The notes below the pieces were generated by a model. It was not told the DNA's origin, ran no database searches, and worked only from the letters and a program-made list of their open reading frames with translations. Shown here piece after piece: positions 5,401-5,461 of a DNA stretch of 5,461 nt. The stretch's first letter is position 1. Each line of letters begins with the position of its first letter. A program made the translations under genes and the position numbers. Source of the DNA: CAYNST01 sp964399955 (lineage in GTDB: Bacteria > Pseudomonadota > Gammaproteobacteria > Pseudomonadales > Cellvibrionaceae); NCBI GenBank assembly GCA_964399955.1, contig CAYNST010000169.1, positions 1 through 5,461 of the forward strand, in the 5' to 3' direction.

Positions 5401-5461
5401 AGGCTGTTGAAAAACTATGCACGGCCGCTGCTGGCACCCTAGAAGTCCCCATGATCGCCTA
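5401..5461. mobile_element. Probable insertion sequence end (IS1182-like inverted repeat)
   Basis: From 5401 the sequence AGGCTGTTGAAAAACT closely resembles the outer terminal inverted repeat typical of IS1182-family and related elements, whose ends I recall as (C)AGGCTGTTGAAAAA. It is followed by non-coding GC-rich sequence, as expected inside an element end before the transposase. The element would extend to the right beyond the window. No matching opposite end (TTTTTCAACAGCCT) occurs in this window. The family assignment rests on memory of the terminal motif only. Confidence 0.5.

Noticed and set aside
1..5461. tRNA, rRNA, CRISPR array, phage attachment site or riboswitch
   Set aside because: Read for regularly spaced repeats, tRNA-like cloverleaf arms with a CCA end and rRNA-like conserved blocks; none were seen.

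Overview
The window looks like gammaproteobacterial chromosome with an accessory flavour. The DNA is moderately GC-rich and the start signals are ordinary (AGGAG and AAAGG class). The protein sequences read as gammaproteobacterial, but no gene here fixes the genus. Every gene I can support lies on the minus strand, so the order of transcription runs from high to low coordinates. A run of 100 Ns (3984-4083) is an assembly gap, probably of arbitrary length.

Right end (4090-5461): the last bases resemble the terminal inverted repeat of an insertion sequence, starting at about 5401. Next to it is a short reading frame that looks like the C-terminal stump of a gene. Its stop codon overlaps by 4 bp (ATGA) the start of a complete 393-aa SMC/RecF-like AAA ATPase without a TOPRIM domain. 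The ATPase stop is followed at once by a perfect GGAGGT ribosome binding site, and then by the gap, so another gene starts inside the gap.

Centre (2527-3983): past the gap is the 3' part of a gene whose product resembles the alpha/beta-hydrolase C-terminal domains of polymorphic toxins. It overlaps by 4 bp (ATGA, inside an A7 run) a 232-aa cytoplasmic protein of unknown family, which could be its immunity partner or chaperone. A hairpin followed by a T tract at 2446-2473 probably ends this operon.

Left half (1-2526): a non-coding stretch of about 410 bp precedes a 61-aa protein with one CxxC motif and a C-terminal membrane helix. Next comes a two-gene unit: a class I SAM-dependent methyltransferase of unknown substrate, then a type I methionine aminopeptidase of a divergent, probably secondary, subgroup. 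An unrecognised frame runs off the left edge.

The least explained part is the 2527-5400 operon (interrupted gene, ATPase, hidden gene, hydrolase-like protein, unknown protein). Its tight spacing and overlaps suggest a functional unit, possibly toxin/immunity or defence, but the gap hides the piece needed to decide.
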